From: Azomonas macrocytogenes
GTDB taxonomy: Bacteria; Pseudomonadota; Gammaproteobacteria; Pseudomonadales; Pseudomonadaceae
Reading direction: 5' to 3'
Assembly: GCF_014191985.1 (NCBI RefSeq)
Contig: NZ_JACHXI010000002.1
Span: 1 to 64,000 of the forward strand
DNA length: 64,000 nt
Shown here: positions 63,415-64,000 of the stretch, piece after piece
Numbering within the stretch: position 1 is the first letter of the stretch
Layout: each line of letters starts with the position of its first letter
Notes under the pieces: model-generated
The model's input: the letters and a program-made list of their open reading frames with translations, nothing else
What the model was told of the DNA's origin: nothing
Databases searched by the model: none
Translations under genes and position numbers: made by a program

Positions 63415-63450
63415 AAAAAACCAGCCTGCCGGTTGAATACCAGGCAGGCT
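63415..63450 (-). terminator. Rho-independent terminator of the porin gene
   Basis: On the minus strand, 38 bases past the porin stop, AGCCTGCC (complement of 63443-63450) pairs with GGCAGGCT around a 12-base loop and runs into GGTTTTTT. It is well placed to end porin transcription and may also serve the convergent array. Confidence 0.8.
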
Positions 63451-63487
63451 TAACAAGTAAAACGGACAAATCTTGAATCGCGATCGA

Positions 63488-64000
63488 TCAGAGCAGACTG
63501 ATGTTATAGCTCAGCATGACACGGCTCTCATCACGATCGACAGTGCCCGAATCGTTACCACGCCAGGAGCCGTTTTTCCAATCAAGGCCCAGACCTTTCA
63601 AGGGGCCATCTTGTACCTTGTAGCTCAAATTGATATCACGTACCCACTCTTCGCTATTGCCTCTTCGGCCATGGACAGTGTCATCGATACCGGAGCCACT
63701 GTAATAGGTAGTACCGAACAACAGCCCTGGAATACCGATACTGGCGAAATCATAGGCATATCCGGCCACCCAGGTTCGTTCGCCAGCACTGGCGAATTTT
63801 GCTGCCTGAACGTTGGAGTTGGTAATCAGGTAGAGCGAACGGCCTGTACCGGCATCCGGTGCAAGACTTGGGAAATCACTATGCCCAGTAACTTTCTGAT
63901 AACCAGCCTTGATGGAGTGTCCTGCCAGGCTATATGTGAATAGTGCACTCCATATTCTATTATCAACTTCATAACGATCACGATCACTACTGGACCACCA
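63488..64000 (-). CDS. OprD-family outer-membrane porin, C-terminal part
   Basis: The minus strand is open from the window edge to the stop at 63488-63490; 170 residues are visible. They contain HSIKAGYQKVTGHSDFPSLA, the LYLITNSNVQAAKFASAGER strand pair, then YAYDFASIGIPGLLFGTTYY and VRDINLSYKVQDGPLKGLGL, all OprD-type barrel strands, ending LSYNISLL. Members of this family take up basic amino acids, carboxylates or other small charged solutes across the outer membrane. Facing the organosulfur array, it is a candidate entry route for sulfonates or sulfones. The N-terminal two thirds lie beyond the window. Confidence 0.9.
   Translation of the reverse strand, partial: WWSSSDRDRYEVDNRIWSALFTYSLAGHSIKAGYQKVTGHSDFPSLAPDAGTGRSLYLITNSNVQAAKFASAGERTWVAGYAYDFASIGIPGLLFGTTYYSGSGIDDTVHGRRGNSEEWVRDINLSYKVQDGPLKGLGLDWKNGSWRGNDSGTVDRDESRVMLSYNISLL

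Overview
The window reads as chromosomal DNA of a Pseudomonas-like gammaproteobacterium. The evidence is the translation block thrS-infC-rpmI-rplT-pheS-pheT-ihfA followed by tRNA-Pro, a 3-mercaptopropionate dioxygenase/rhodanese pair, an OprD-type porin and a FecI-FecR-TonB receptor set, together with the similarity of the proteins to Pseudomonas families. All identifications come from reading the sequence; no database search was possible. Base composition is visibly mixed. The sulfur-related blocks at both ends and in the middle look GC-rich, while about 3.6-8.2 kb and 20.3-23.4 kb are more AT-rich and carry broken transposase genes.

Layout. 0-2.3 kb: the tail of a TonB-dependent receptor, an aldo/keto reductase and an SsuA-like binding protein. 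2.3-8.8 kb: IS630, IS4, IS5 and IS66 remnants around a LuxR regulator, a secreted GH5 hydrolase and a CPA1 Na+/H+ antiporter. 8.7-11.8 kb: two divergent LysR / NAD(P)-oxidoreductase modules that look like a duplication, one of them decayed. 12.0-12.8 kb: gene fragments and integrase-arm-like repeats beside tRNA-Pro(GGG). 13.0-20.0 kb: the conserved translation block on the minus strand. 20.4-26.2 kb: a degenerate AlgD-like Rossmann protein, a GlcG/HbpS-like secreted protein, a DUF2959-type lipoprotein, a DEAD-box helicase and a spermidine-synthase-like protein.

26.4-33.6 kb is a thiol/sulfur block: four-domain rhodanese, 3-mercaptopropionate/cysteine dioxygenase, divergent LysR, GFA protein and a complete SsuA-SsuC-SsuB-type ABC importer. 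33.7-44.5 kb: SurE with a divergent MarR, a type III-like restriction-modification pair with a divergent XRE regulator, a diguanylate cyclase, a membrane metallophosphoesterase, a GST and a TetR relic. 44.7-46.6 kb: an isolated extra FtsH, followed by a palindrome and a MITE-like element.

46.98-63.3 kb is the most striking part. A long plus-strand array combines an SsuD-like monooxygenase, an NtaA/DszA-type monooxygenase, two DszC/SfnB-type acyl-CoA-dehydrogenase-fold flavoproteins, a class II aldolase and six SsuA/TauA-like periplasmic binding proteins. It also contains a FecI-FecR-TonB receptor system and an OprD-type porin (opposite strand), but no permease or ATPase. With the binding protein at 1.4 kb and the complete importer at 31-33.6 kb, the window encodes eight binding proteins for a single ABC permease/ATPase pair. 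I infer an organosulfur-scavenging island: outer-membrane entry by receptor and porin, a periplasmic set of binding proteins that may share one importer, and cytoplasmic C-S bond cleavage by two-component flavin monooxygenases whose reductase is not encoded here.
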